Origin: Nocardia terpenica
GTDB taxonomy: Bacteria; Actinomycetota; Actinomycetes; Mycobacteriales; Mycobacteriaceae
Length of the DNA stretch: 64,000 nt
Assembly: GCF_013186535.1 (NCBI RefSeq)
Contig: NZ_JABMCZ010000005.1
Coordinates: 1,054,001 to 1,118,000 of the forward strand
Reading direction: 5' to 3'
A program made the position numbers and the translations under genes. The notes under the pieces were generated by a model. It saw only the letters and a list, made by a program, of their open reading frames with translations, did not search any database and had not been told where the DNA came from. Positions 26,501-33,425 of the stretch are shown here, in pieces; position 1 is the first letter of the stretch, and each line of letters starts with the position of its first letter.

Positions 26501-27057
26501 TCGCGGGCATTGCGCGGGAACAGCACCGGAATGTTCAGCGCGGCCAGCGACCGCTCCGACACCGCGGGCACGGTGGAGGACTTCGACGCCGGATCGTCAC
26601 CGACCAGCAGCAGCACACCGCCGGTCGGGTTGGCGCCGTACATGTTCGCGTGCCGCAACGCATCGGTCGACCGATCCAGGCCCGGCCCCTTGCCGTACCA
26701 GACCCCTACCACACCGTCGTGGGTCGCCGCACCCTGCGGCAGCTCGCCCTGACTGCCCCACACCGACGTCGCGGCCAGCTCCTCGTTCAAACCCGGGACG
26801 AAGTGAATGTCGTGCTCGGACAACACCCCCGGCATACCCGCCAGCATCCGATCCACCCCGCCCAGCGGCGAACCCTGGTAGCCGGACACGAACGTCCCCA
26901 CCCGCCGACCCGCACGCAGGTCACGCACATGCTGCTCGACCAACTGCCGAGCAATGGCCTGCACACCGGTCAGGACAACGGTGCCCGCGCCGACCCGATA
27001 GCGGTCGGCGAGGTCGTACGGTGCTGGGATCAACCCGCGATCGGCGAGTTCGGTCAT
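23587..27057 (-). CDS. Indolepyruvate ferredoxin oxidoreductase, single-chain
   Basis: 1156 residues. The N-terminal half is the thiamine-pyrophosphate region (FVSGYQGSPLGGVDRML; CSGCPHNRST; GIGCHTM). A ferredoxin-like cluster motif CEGCGDCGVKSNC binds [4Fe-4S], followed by CNTDYSCLDGDCPS. The C-terminal third is the gamma domain (LAGIGGTGIVTVNQVL). It oxidatively decarboxylates indolepyruvate and related 2-oxo acids to acyl-CoA with reduced ferredoxin, in amino-acid breakdown. Alpha and gamma subunits, separate in archaea, are fused here as in many aerobes. ATG 27057 has GGTGGA 5 nt upstream, so the reading from 27162 is too long. Confidence 0.93.
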   Translation of the reverse strand: MTELADRGLIPAPYDLADRYRVGAGTVVLTGVQAIARQLVEQHVRDLRAGRRVGTFVSGYQGSPLGGVDRMLAGMPGVLSEHDIHFVPGLNEELAATSVWGSQGELPQGAATHDGVVGVWYGKGPGLDRSTDALRHANMYGANPTGGVLLLVGDDPASKSSTVPAVSERSLAALNIPVLFPRNAREIITMGLHGVALSRASGCLVALKIVADVADGAWTVDGTVGDIDIVVPEIQWEGRPFTYVQRPMAAPADSVIAEADLYGPRWEMVKAYSTLNELDVIEVNPARASIGIAATGTTFDAVRQALIDLGVDDDALYRAGVRLLRIGMPFPVAPDQVRRFAAGVERVIVVEDKTAFIETQIREILYGTPDAPQILGKRDGAGRPLFDHDGELTSGRIVKPLRRALDGHLEMKRPLPQPLSLSVLPAKRAAYFCSGCPHNRSTAVPEGSLAGGGIGCHTMVTLSNREDSKVLGLTQMGGEGAQWIGMAPFTDVPHLFQNLGDGTYFHSGQLAVQACIAAGVNITYKVLYNDVVAMTGAQDAEGALAVPRLAHKLTVEGVKQIIVCADEPKKYRRRDFPAGTLLWHRDRLDEAQRTLREIPGVTVLIYDQHCAADARRQRKRGTLPARRTRVVINEAVCEGCGDCGVKSNCLSVQPVETEFGRKTRIDQTSCNTDYSCLDGDCPSFVTVEVPDPGQAKRRKQERPEPPTLPEIDVAAPTSTQNVFLAGIGGTGIVTVNQVLATAALRAGYDVASLDQIGLSQKAGPVVSHLRFAAERLEPSNRLTPASADCIVAFDLLAATDNKNLAYGSKATTLSVASTSVTPTGDMVYDKSVSYPQTGELLARLDRVSRTVRSFDALAAAEILFGNTTAANFLLVGAAYQLGGLRLPAAAIEEAIEINGVAVAANIAAFRWGRAAVARPDDFAAATTRPQPRKTEIRVPADLFDGLTATGETRRLVELRGRELVGFQGGRVARDYVRTVARIWAAERRVTDRTEFSEQVARGLYKFTAYKDEYEVARRLVDPAFLGEVAAQVPDGANLTYRLHPPILRAMGRSKKVGFGPRSHIALKVLAKGKRLRGTRFDPFGYMHVRKVERALLAHYAAMVTDLAATLERDYDRAVQAAGLADVVRGYEDVKLANVEIYRDRLRELGIEPPQLP

Positions 27058-27142
27058 CAGTTCCACCCGTCCCGGTCGGCACCGATCGGGCGCCTCCCTT
27101 GTTGAGCATTCGACGCCGTCATCCTGTCTCTGCCGCGCTAGA

Positions 27143-27159
27143 TGAACAACTGTTGTCCA
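27143..27159 (-). promoter_or_regulatory. Near-palindrome upstream of the indolepyruvate oxidoreductase
   Basis: TGAACAACTGTTGTCCA has 7 of 8 matched pairs around a central T and lies in an AT-rich patch about 86 bp before the start codon. It is a candidate operator; the regulator is unknown. Confidence 0.45.
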
Positions 27160-27269
27160 CAAAATTGAGCAGAGTGCGCAATCTCACTAGATCGGAATGG
27201 GCACCGGCTATGCAGGGTGTGGGGTGTGCTGTGACCCCTGACACTCCCCCTGGGAAGACGAGACGAGAG

Positions 27270-27962
27270 TTACAGCACGACCGGATGATCGGGAACCACG
27301 CGGCCGCCGAGGCGGACCCAGCCGTCGGAATCCCATTCGGTGAACAGCTGCGAACCCTGCCCCTGGGTGATGACCAGGCTGCGGCGCAGGCGGGCGGTGA
27401 GCGCGACGGCGGCGGCGCCGGTGGCCTCGTCCTCGGGAACGCCCATGGCGGGGGCGAACATTCGCGAGCGCACCGCGCCGCGGTTGTGATCGATCCAGGC
27501 CCAGACGTAATGCTTGCCGGTGTCGAAGTCGGCGGGCGCGAGGGTGGCGAGAAGTTCGGGGTCGTCGAATTCGTGGAAGGTGAACTCGGGTGTCCACGCG
27601 GCGCGGGCCTGCACCCAGGTCATGCCGTCCACCGGGGTGACCGACACCGGACCGGCCGGGACCTCGAGCACCCGCACGGGCGTGCCCCGCTCGGCCAGCC
27701 ACCAGGCCGTGCCGACGGTGGGATGCCCGGCGAAGGGCAGCTCGACGGTGGGGGTGTAGATGCGCATCCGGGCGGAGTCGGCGGCCGGGTCCTCGACCAC
27801 GACCGTCTCGCTGTAACCGAGCCGCGCGGCCAGGGCCTGATGGTCGATATCGGCCACGTCACCGGCGCGGGCGATGCCGAGCGGGTTGCCGAACCGGCCC
27901 GCGGGATCGGTGAAGACCCGCACCACCTCGACCTGCGTGCCGCCCTCCTGCGAAGTGCTCAT
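27270..27962 (-). CDS. PhzF-family isomerase/epimerase-like protein
   Basis: 230 residues from ATG 27962 (MSTSQEGG). VRVFTDPAGRFGNPLGIA and YSETVVVED hold the N-terminal motif with the catalytic glutamate. PFAGHPTVGTAWWL is the PhzF substrate loop and DEATGAAAVAL the second phosphate-like loop. PhzF proteins catalyse proton-shift isomerisations; most homologues outside phenazine clusters have unknown substrates, and no phenazine genes are nearby. Ribosome-binding sequence is weak. It lies downstream of ahpD but is separated by a strong terminator. Confidence 0.88.
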   Translation of the reverse strand: MSTSQEGGTQVEVVRVFTDPAGRFGNPLGIARAGDVADIDHQALAARLGYSETVVVEDPAADSARMRIYTPTVELPFAGHPTVGTAWWLAERGTPVRVLEVPAGPVSVTPVDGMTWVQARAAWTPEFTFHEFDDPELLATLAPADFDTGKHYVWAWIDHNRGAVRSRMFAPAMGVPEDEATGAAAVALTARLRRSLVITQGQGSQLFTEWDSDGWVRLGGRVVPDHPVVL

Positions 27963-28014
27963 GTGGGCCGAGCCTACCGTCGTGATCATCGCCCAGCCAG
28001 ACACGCCGAGCGCG

Positions 28015-28057
28015 AAAAAAATGCCCCGCCCCCGAACATACAGGGGCAGGGCATTTT
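28015..28057 (-). terminator. Intrinsic terminator downstream of ahpD
   Basis: On the minus strand a GC-rich stem formed by 28043-28057 and 28015-28031 (AAAAATGCCC...GGGGCATTTTT) ends in seven T. It starts 11 bp after the ahpD stop. A-tract and T-tract on both sides could let it work in both directions. Confidence 0.88.
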
Positions 28058-28067
28058 TCGTGATGCG

Positions 28068-28607
28068 TTACACGTTCGCCGCGGCGAGGGCCTCGGTCGA
28101 CTGCACCGCCTGGCCGACACCGGCGACGATGGCGGCCACGCGCAGGGCCTCGAAGATCACCTCGCGCGAGACACCGCCCTCGCGCAGGGTGTGCTCGTGC
28201 GCCTCCAGGCAGTGCTGGCAGCCGTTGATCGACGAGACCGCGAACGACCACAGCTCGAAATCGACCTTGTCCACGCCCGGATTGCCGATGATCTGCATGC
28301 GCAGCCCGGCCCGCAGATCGTCGTAGCGGCCGCCGAGAAACGCCCTGCCCCGGTAGAACACGTTGTTCATGCCCATGATCGAGGCGGCGCCGAGGGCGGC
28401 GTTGTACGCCTCGGCCGACAGCGTGTCGGCGGCCTCCTCGGCGATCTCGCGCAGCGTGCTCGCCGAGCGCGTGGCGGCCGCGGTGGCCAGCAGGGTGCCC
28501 CACAGCTGCTGTTCGGACAGCACCGTGGAACGCGCGATGGACGACAGGTTGAGCTTGAGGTCCTTGGCGTACTCGGGCAGCGAATTCTTGAGGTTCTCCA
28601 CGCTCAC
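28068..28607 (-). CDS. ahpD: Alkyl hydroperoxide reductase AhpD
   Basis: 179 residues, the family length. SSINGCQHCLEAHEHTL contains the CxxC redox pair and the histidine of the proton relay. AhpD is a lipoamide-linked disulfide reductase that recycles AhpC in mycolata, using the E2 component of 2-oxo-acid dehydrogenase complexes. The GTG at 28607 has GAGGAG 6 nt upstream. It follows ahpC by 10 bp and ends at a strong terminator, making a two-gene operon. Confidence 0.95.
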   Translation of the reverse strand: MSVENLKNSLPEYAKDLKLNLSSIARSTVLSEQQLWGTLLATAAATRSASTLREIAEEAADTLSAEAYNAALGAASIMGMNNVFYRGRAFLGGRYDDLRAGLRMQIIGNPGVDKVDFELWSFAVSSINGCQHCLEAHEHTLREGGVSREVIFEALRVAAIVAGVGQAVQSTEALAAANV

Positions 28608-28617
28608 GACGAACTCC

Positions 28618-29205
28618 TCAGACGCTGGCCGTCATGAGCTCACCCGCGTTGATCGTCGGGTCACCCTTCTTCCAGTTGCACGCGCACAGCTCGTCGGACT
28701 GCAGCGCATCCAGCACGCGCAGCACCTCGTCCACGTTGCGGCCCACCGAACCGGCGGTGACCGACACGAACTGGATCTCGTTGTTCGGGTCGATGATGAA
28801 GGTGGCACGGTCGGCGACGCCGTCGCTGTTCAGCACACCGGCCGCGGCGGACAGCTCCCGCTTGAGGTCGGACAGCATGGGGAACGGCAGGGTCTTCAGA
28901 TCCTCGTGCTGCGCGCGCCACTGGAAGTGCACGAACTCGTTGTCGACCGAGGCGCCGAGCACCTGCGCGTCGCGGTCGGCGAACTCCTCGTTCAGCTTGC
29001 CGAACGCCGCGATCTCGGTCGGGCACACGAAGGTGAAGTCCTTGGGCCAGAAGAACACGATCCGCCACTTGCCGGCGTAGTCGTCGCTGCTGACCTGGGT
29101 GAAGTAGTCGTCGGGCTGCTGGGCGTTCACCTGCGACAGGTCGCCGCCGATCACCGCGGTGAGGTTGTAGGCGGGGAACTGGTCGCCGATGGTCAGCAGG
29201 GCCAT
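28618..29205 (-). CDS. ahpC: Alkyl hydroperoxide reductase AhpC (peroxiredoxin)
   Basis: 195 residues. FTFVCPTEI carries the peroxidatic cysteine; DELCACNWKKG near the C-terminus carries the resolving pair typical of mycobacterial AhpC. It reduces hydrogen peroxide, organic peroxides and peroxynitrite in the cytoplasm. AAGGAG lies 6 nt before the ATG. It is divergent from oxyR across 108 bp, the standard arrangement for peroxide-induced control by OxyR. Confidence 0.97.
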   Translation of the reverse strand: MALLTIGDQFPAYNLTAVIGGDLSQVNAQQPDDYFTQVSSDDYAGKWRIVFFWPKDFTFVCPTEIAAFGKLNEEFADRDAQVLGASVDNEFVHFQWRAQHEDLKTLPFPMLSDLKRELSAAAGVLNSDGVADRATFIIDPNNEIQFVSVTAGSVGRNVDEVLRVLDALQSDELCACNWKKGDPTINAGELMTASV

Positions 29206-29287
29206 GCTTTCTCCTTCTTCGTTGTCGGGATTGCCGTGCGAAGTTCTTCGCCTGCGATCTTGCCCAGGCGATAGCCAAAGGTAAAGG

Positions 29288-29324
29288 TGATCAGTCGCAC
29301 TATACTAATAGGCGTGACTGATCA
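29288..29324 (+). promoter_or_regulatory. Inverted repeat spanning the oxyR promoter and start codon
   Basis: TGATCAGTC (29288-29296) and GACTGATCA (29316-29324) are perfect 9-bp inverted arms 19 bp apart. The -10 box TATACT (29301-29306) lies between them, and the right arm includes the last base of the GTG start. Another partial half-site (TTATCAG) follows. This is the expected place for OxyR autoregulation and ahpC activation. Confidence 0.65.
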
Positions 29325-30222
29325 GACTTATCAGCCCACCCTGTCACAGCTGCGTGCGTTCGTGGCAATCGCGGAGTACCGCCACTTCGGCACGGCCGCA
29401 GCACGTCTCGGCGTGAGCCAACCCACGTTATCGCAGGCGCTGGCATCGCTGGAAAACGGGCTGGGGCTGCAGCTGATCGAGCGCAGCACGCGCCGGGTGC
29501 TGGTCACCGCCGCGGGCAAACGGCTGCTGCCCCAGGCGATGGCGACGCTGGAGGCCGCCGACCGCTTCGTGGCCACCGCGGCGGGCGACGGGCTGGGCGG
29601 CACGCTGCGGCTGGGCATCATCCCGACGGTCGCACCCTACGTGCTGCCCACCCTGCTGCCCGAGTTGCGGCGGCAACTGCCCGCGCTGGTGCCGCACGTC
29701 GTGGAGGACCAGACCGCGCGGCTGCTCGACGGCCTGCGCACCGGCGTGCTGGACGTCGCGCTGCTGGCGCTGCCGACCGAGGCCACCGGCCTGCTGGAGA
29801 TCCCGCTCTATAGCGAGGAATTCGTCCTGGTGACCCCGCGCGACCACGAGCTGGCCGGGCGCGACGACCTGTCCCCCGCGGCGCTGAACCGGCTGCCGCT
29901 GCTGCTGCTCGACGAGGGACACTGCCTGCGCGATCAGACCCTGGATCTGTGCCGCGCCCAGGAGATCACGCCCGGACCGGTGGGCGACACCCGCGCCGCG
30001 TCGCTGACCACCGCGGTGCAGTGCGTGGCGGGCGGGCTGGGCGTGACGCTCATCCCGCGGATGGCGGTGGCGTCCGAAACCGCCCGGGGCACACTGGATA
30101 TCGCACACTTCGCCAGCCCCGCCCCGGGCCGCACCCTGGGCCTGGTGTTCCGCGGCTCGACCGCGCGCACCGAGGATTACGAACAGCTCGCGGACATCAT
30201 TCGGTCCCAGCGCCCGATGTGA
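29314..30222 (+). CDS. oxyR: Peroxide-sensing LysR-type regulator OxyR
   Basis: 302 residues from GTG 29314. The N-terminal HTH (LSQLRAFVAIAEYRHFGTAAARLGVSQPTLSQAL) is LysR-type. The sensor domain has the redox cysteines in DEGHCLRDQTLDLC, as in OxyR, where peroxide forms a disulfide. It is divergent from ahpC. The start is 8 nt after TATACT, so the mRNA is probably leaderless; an upstream frame from 29287 would run through the promoter and is rejected. Its stop codon abuts hairpin repeat B. Confidence 0.93.
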   Translation: MTDQTYQPTLSQLRAFVAIAEYRHFGTAAARLGVSQPTLSQALASLENGLGLQLIERSTRRVLVTAAGKRLLPQAMATLEAADRFVATAAGDGLGGTLRLGIIPTVAPYVLPTLLPELRRQLPALVPHVVEDQTARLLDGLRTGVLDVALLALPTEATGLLEIPLYSEEFVLVTPRDHELAGRDDLSPAALNRLPLLLLDEGHCLRDQTLDLCRAQEITPGPVGDTRAASLTTAVQCVAGGLGVTLIPRMAVASETARGTLDIAHFASPAPGRTLGLVFRGSTARTEDYEQLADIIRSQRPM

Positions 30223-30223
30223 T

Positions 30224-30246
30224 TCCCGGCCGAAAGCATGCCGGGA
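30224..30246 (+). repeat. Dispersed hairpin repeat, copy B (no array)
   Basis: TCCCGGC, loop CGAAAGCAT, GCCGGGA, one base after the end of the oxyR stop codon. It is the only copy without a tandem array and lies between two genes on the same strand. Confidence 0.8.
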
Positions 30247-30253
30247 TGACGGA

Positions 30254-31099
30254 GTGGGCGCGCTGCAATTGACCGGCGCGGACGCGTCTGCGACGCTCGG
30301 GGCCGTGCGGATTCATCATCTCAATTGCGGCAGCATGGGAATGGGCATGGTCGATCACTGCCTGCTCGTCGAGACCAGGACGAGCCTGGTGCTCGTCGAT
30401 ACCGGGTTCGGCCTCGACTGCGTGCGCAATCCGGGACGGATGGTGGGTCCGAACCGCTTCTTCCTCGGCGTGCGGCCGGTCGAGCACGAGACGGCCTACC
30501 GCCAGATCCAGGCGCTGGGTTACGACCCGGCCGATGTCGGCCACATCCTGCTCACCCATCTCGATCTCGATCATGCCGGGGGGCTGGCCGACTTTCCGGA
30601 CGCGGTCGTGCACGTGCACGGGCCGGAGTTCCGGGCGGCGACGGCGGGCCGCACCCTGTCCGAGCGGCTGCGCTACCGGGCCGTGCAGTGGGCGCACGGG
30701 CCGAAGTGGATGGTCAACGAAATCGACGGCGGCGAGGACTGGTTCGGCTTCCGCGCGGTGCGCGACCTGCCGGGCCTGCCGCCGGAGATCCTGGTGATTC
30801 CGCTCCCGGGGCATACCCGCGGGCATGCGGGCGTGGCGGTGGACACCGGTAACGGCTGGCTGCTGCACGCCGGGGACGCTTTCTATCTGAGCAGCGAGAT
30901 CGACCCGGCCGGGCCGCGGACGCCGCCGCTGTGGCGCGTATACGAGGCGGGCGCGATCGTCGGACCGGCGTATCGGGAGAACCGGCGGCGCCTGGTGGAA
31001 CTGAACCGAATGCACGGCGGCGAGATGACGATCTTCTGCTCGCACGACCCGGAGGCGTTCGCGCGCCTGTCGGGCGCGAGCGCGCCGCCGGTGCGATAG
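30254..31099 (+). CDS. Metallo-beta-lactamase-fold hydrolase
   Basis: 281 residues at most. THLDLDHAGG is the HxHxDH zinc motif, with further ligands in PLPGHTRGHAG, HAGDAFY and CSHDPE. RIHHLNCGSMGMGMVDHCLLVET is the usual N-terminus of a lactonase-like subgroup. The substrate is unknown; lactones are a reasonable guess from the family. The start is uncertain: GTG 30254 has little ribosome-binding sequence, and GTG 30305 would begin exactly at the conserved RIHHLNCG. Confidence 0.8.
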   Translation: MGALQLTGADASATLGAVRIHHLNCGSMGMGMVDHCLLVETRTSLVLVDTGFGLDCVRNPGRMVGPNRFFLGVRPVEHETAYRQIQALGYDPADVGHILLTHLDLDHAGGLADFPDAVVHVHGPEFRAATAGRTLSERLRYRAVQWAHGPKWMVNEIDGGEDWFGFRAVRDLPGLPPEILVIPLPGHTRGHAGVAVDTGNGWLLHAGDAFYLSSEIDPAGPRTPPLWRVYEAGAIVGPAYRENRRRLVELNRMHGGEMTIFCSHDPEAFARLSGASAPPVR

Positions 31100-31221
31100 G
31101 CCGCGGTCGAAACCGCTTGCGCGACAACCGGGCTAGGTTGTCGCGGCAATCGACACGCAGCGTGAGCGGTGTCACGCTTGACAATACGGGTTTTGCCGGA
31201 ATGCTGCGGCACAGTGGATAT

Positions 31222-31422
31222 ATGACACGTAATGCACGCGAACTCGATTCCCTTCTGACCGTGGCGCGTCCCGATCGGCTGGTGCGGATCGCGGATGCGC
31301 TCGAGACCCTGCGCGCCGACCGGGCCGTCTCGGCACCAACCGCCGAAGCCGTGGGCGGCATGCGTTTTCGGGCGGCCTACCGGGTGCTGCCCGACGGCAG
31401 AGTGCAGCGGGGATTCGCGTGA
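31222..31422 (+). CDS. Small protein of 66 residues, function unknown
   Basis: ATG 31222 has GTGGA 4 nt upstream. The reading MTRNARELDSLLTVARPDRL continues with a helical segment (RIADALETLRAD) and ends RAAYRVLPDGRVQRGFA. TTGACA at 31178-31183 may be its -35. The stop overlaps the next start in GTGA, so it is coupled to the cyclotransferase-like gene. Codon usage fits the genome. No domain is recognised. Confidence 0.6.
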   Translation: MTRNARELDSLLTVARPDRLVRIADALETLRADRAVSAPTAEAVGGMRFRAAYRVLPDGRVQRGFA

Positions 31423-31868
31423 CCGACGGCGCGACCCCCGGCGGCAGGCTCGCCGCGGTCACCGATTCCCTGTTCGTCTACGGCACCTTGCAGTTCGGTC
31501 CCGTGCTCGACGAATTGCTCGGGCGCGTACCCGACTTCGAGGTCGCGGTCGCCCGCGACTGGCGGGTGGCGGTCCTGCCCCGGCGACTGTATCCGGGCCT
31601 GGTGCCGCAACCGGGCCGCCTGGCAGGCGGTCTCGTCCTCGGCGGTCTCACCGCGGCCGAGTGGGACGTCATCGACGCCTTCGAGGACGACGAGTACGAA
31701 CTGCATCCGATCCGGCTGATCGGGCGCGACGACCCGGTGCCCGCGTACGTGTGGACGGCCGAGGTCACCCGCAACGACTGGATCGCCGAGACCTTCGCCA
31801 CCGACCACCTGGAGCGCTATGTCGCCCGCTGCGCGCGCTGGCGCCGCGGCGAGGGCGAGCCGGTCTAG
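31419..31868 (+). CDS. Gamma-glutamylcyclotransferase-like protein
   Basis: 149 residues. SLFVYGTLQFGPVLDELL is the YGTL substrate loop of the GGCT/AIG2 fold, and FEDDEYEL holds the likely catalytic glutamate. Enzymes of this fold form 5-oxoproline from gamma-glutamyl amines or peptides; the exact substrate is unknown. It starts with GTG overlapping the stop of a 66-residue gene, so the two are translated together. Confidence 0.85.
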   Translation: MTDGATPGGRLAAVTDSLFVYGTLQFGPVLDELLGRVPDFEVAVARDWRVAVLPRRLYPGLVPQPGRLAGGLVLGGLTAAEWDVIDAFEDDEYELHPIRLIGRDDPVPAYVWTAEVTRNDWIAETFATDHLERYVARCARWRRGEGEPV

Positions 31869-31875
31869 CCGCCCG

Positions 31876-32496
31876 CTACATCGTGGCCGCGATCAGCATG
31901 TAGGCCATGCCCAGGTCCATCACCAGATGCGGCACGGCCGCGATCGGGCCGGTGACGCCCGCGGGATGCGGAATGGTGTGTCGCAGAATCGCTTTGGTGC
32001 CCGGCGTGAGCATCAGGACCGCGTCGAGGGCGAACAGCGCGGCCAGCGCGAGCAGCACCCGGTGCGCGAGACCGGCGTGACCGGGCATGGCATCCGACAT
32101 TGCGCCGGACATGGTGTAGGTCATCGCGGCGGCGGCCACCAGGTGGTAGCCCAGCGCCGCGGCGCGGCCCGCCGATTCGGCGCGACTTCCCCTGCGCCAC
32201 CGCAGCATTCGCGCCGCGAGCAGGGCGGCGAACACCACCGTCAGCGCGGTGAGCACGCCCCGCACGGCTTCGGGCGCGGCGGCCGGGAAGAGCAGCATGG
32301 TCAGCATCACCAGGCACATCAGCAGATGCGCGGCGTCGGATTCGTGATCGACGGCGGGTGCGGAAACTCGTTGCCCCCCGGCATTGTCCGACACCGGGAG
32401 GGTGATCGACCGGGCCGCCACGATCAGCGCGGTACCCACGAACGCCGCCGCCACGATCCACCGCAGCGCGGCGTACTGCATCGCGAAAGCACCCAC
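31876..32496 (-). CDS. DUF5134-like polytopic membrane protein
   Basis: About 206 residues with five or six hydrophobic segments, e.g. ALRWIVAAAFVGTALIVAARSI and LLMCLVMLTMLLFPAAAPEAV. His and Met cluster near the membrane (DHESDAAHLLM, YTMSGAMSDAMPGHAGLAH), a pattern of the actinobacterial DUF5134 family and suggestive of copper or heme, though unproven. GTG 32496 is favoured because GAGGAAGG lies about 9 nt upstream. It is convergent with the cyclotransferase gene and divergent from the GNAT gene. Confidence 0.65.
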   Translation of the reverse strand: MGAFAMQYAALRWIVAAAFVGTALIVAARSITLPVSDNAGGQRVSAPAVDHESDAAHLLMCLVMLTMLLFPAAAPEAVRGVLTALTVVFAALLAARMLRWRRGSRAESAGRAAALGYHLVAAAAMTYTMSGAMSDAMPGHAGLAHRVLLALAALFALDAVLMLTPGTKAILRHTIPHPAGVTGPIAAVPHLVMDLGMAYMLIAATM

Positions 32497-32637
32497 ACCC
32501 CACCACCTTCCTCGAGCGGCGAGCCCGGCCTCTCCATGCTCGCACCCGCCCACGGGTAAGGCCACCCTTTGCCAGGCTTTTCCGGCCCGTTACCCGGCGT
32601 AACAAAACGCCCGGTTCGGGCGCGCTACCGTGCCGAC

Positions 32638-33093
32638 ATGCGAATCGTGGTGGACGAGTTGACCGGACCCGAGGTGATCGCGCTGCTCGGCGAGCACCTG
32701 GGCGACATGTACGCGACCTCTCCCGCGGAGAGCGTGCATGCCCTGGACCTGACCGCACTGCGCAAACCGGAGATCACGTTCTGGTCGATCTGGGAGGCCG
32801 ATGCCCTCGCAGGCTGCGGCGCCCTCGAGGAGCTGAACCCCGCCCACGGCGAGATCAAGTCCATGCGCACCGCGGCCACCTTCCGCCGCCGCGGCATCGC
32901 CACCCTCATGCTCAACCACATCATCACCGAGTCCCGCACCCGCGCCTACCACCACCTGAGCCTGGAAACCGGCGCCCAGCCCTACTTCGCCCCCGCCCGC
33001 CACCTCTACAAACGCCACGGCTTCCGGCCGTGCCCACCCTTCGCCGACTACACCCCCGACCCGAACAGCATCTTCATAACCCTGCGGCTATAG
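32638..33093 (+). CDS. GNAT-family N-acetyltransferase
   Basis: 151 residues. MRTAATFRRRGIATLMLNHII contains the acetyl-CoA loop (RRRGIA), followed by LSLETGAQPYFAPARHLYKRHGF. It resembles small acetyltransferases that modify amines or amino acids. ATG 32638 has no ribosome-binding site, but TACCGT lies about 7 nt upstream, suggesting a leaderless transcript. It is followed by repeat locus C. Confidence 0.85.
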   Translation: MRIVVDELTGPEVIALLGEHLGDMYATSPAESVHALDLTALRKPEITFWSIWEADALAGCGALEELNPAHGEIKSMRTAATFRRRGIATLMLNHIITESRTRAYHHLSLETGAQPYFAPARHLYKRHGFRPCPPFADYTPDPNSIFITLRL

Positions 33094-33131
33094 CCCCGCC
33101 GCGCCGCCCCAGACCCCGGCGCACACACCAC

Positions 33132-33212
33132 CTGATCCCGGCACGCAAACCCAACCCCCTCATCCCGACACGCAAACCCAACCCCCTCATCCCGACACGC
33201 AAACCCAACCCC
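33132..33212 (+). repeat. Tandem array of three 27-bp units (locus C, left)
   Basis: Three copies of a unit starting CTGATCCCGGCACGC or CTCATCCCGACACGC and ending AAACCCAACCCC. The second and third are identical. The next unit begins the same way but turns into a hairpin repeat. Confidence 0.88.
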
Positions 33213-33215
33213 CTG

Positions 33216-33276
33216 ATCCCGGCGTGCTTTTGGCCGGGATCTACCGCGAGATTCCGGCCAAAAGCACGCCGGAATC
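33216..33276 (+). repeat. Two dispersed hairpin repeats, head to head (locus C)
   Basis: First: ATCCCGGC (33216-33223), loop GTGCTTTTG, GCCGGGAT (33233-33240). Second: GATTCCGGC (33250-33258), loop CAAAAGCAC, GCCGGAATC (33268-33276). The loops are reverse complements, so the copies face opposite directions between two convergent genes. Confidence 0.88.
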
Positions 33277-33287
33277 AAGAGATGTGG

Positions 33288-33425
33288 CCGACGCCGGAAT
33301 TAGGCGGGCCGACGCGGGAATGAGACGGGCCGACGCCGGAACGAGGCGGGCCGACGCCGGAACGAGACGGGCCAGCGCCGGAATGAGGTGAGCGGGTGCC
33401 GGAATGGGTGGGCCAGCGCCGGGAT
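33288..33425 (+). repeat. Tandem array of 21-bp units (locus C, right)
   Basis: Four clear 21-bp units (33288-33371) starting CCGACGCCGGAA and ending GGCGGG or GACGGG, then two degenerate copies up to the stop of the aminotransferase gene. The core GCCGGAA is shared with the hairpin arm next to it. Confidence 0.85.

Noticed and set aside
23476..27105. 1209-residue frame opposite the indolepyruvate oxidoreductase
   Set aside because: Antisense shadow with no domain; the minus strand has iron-sulfur and TPP motifs.
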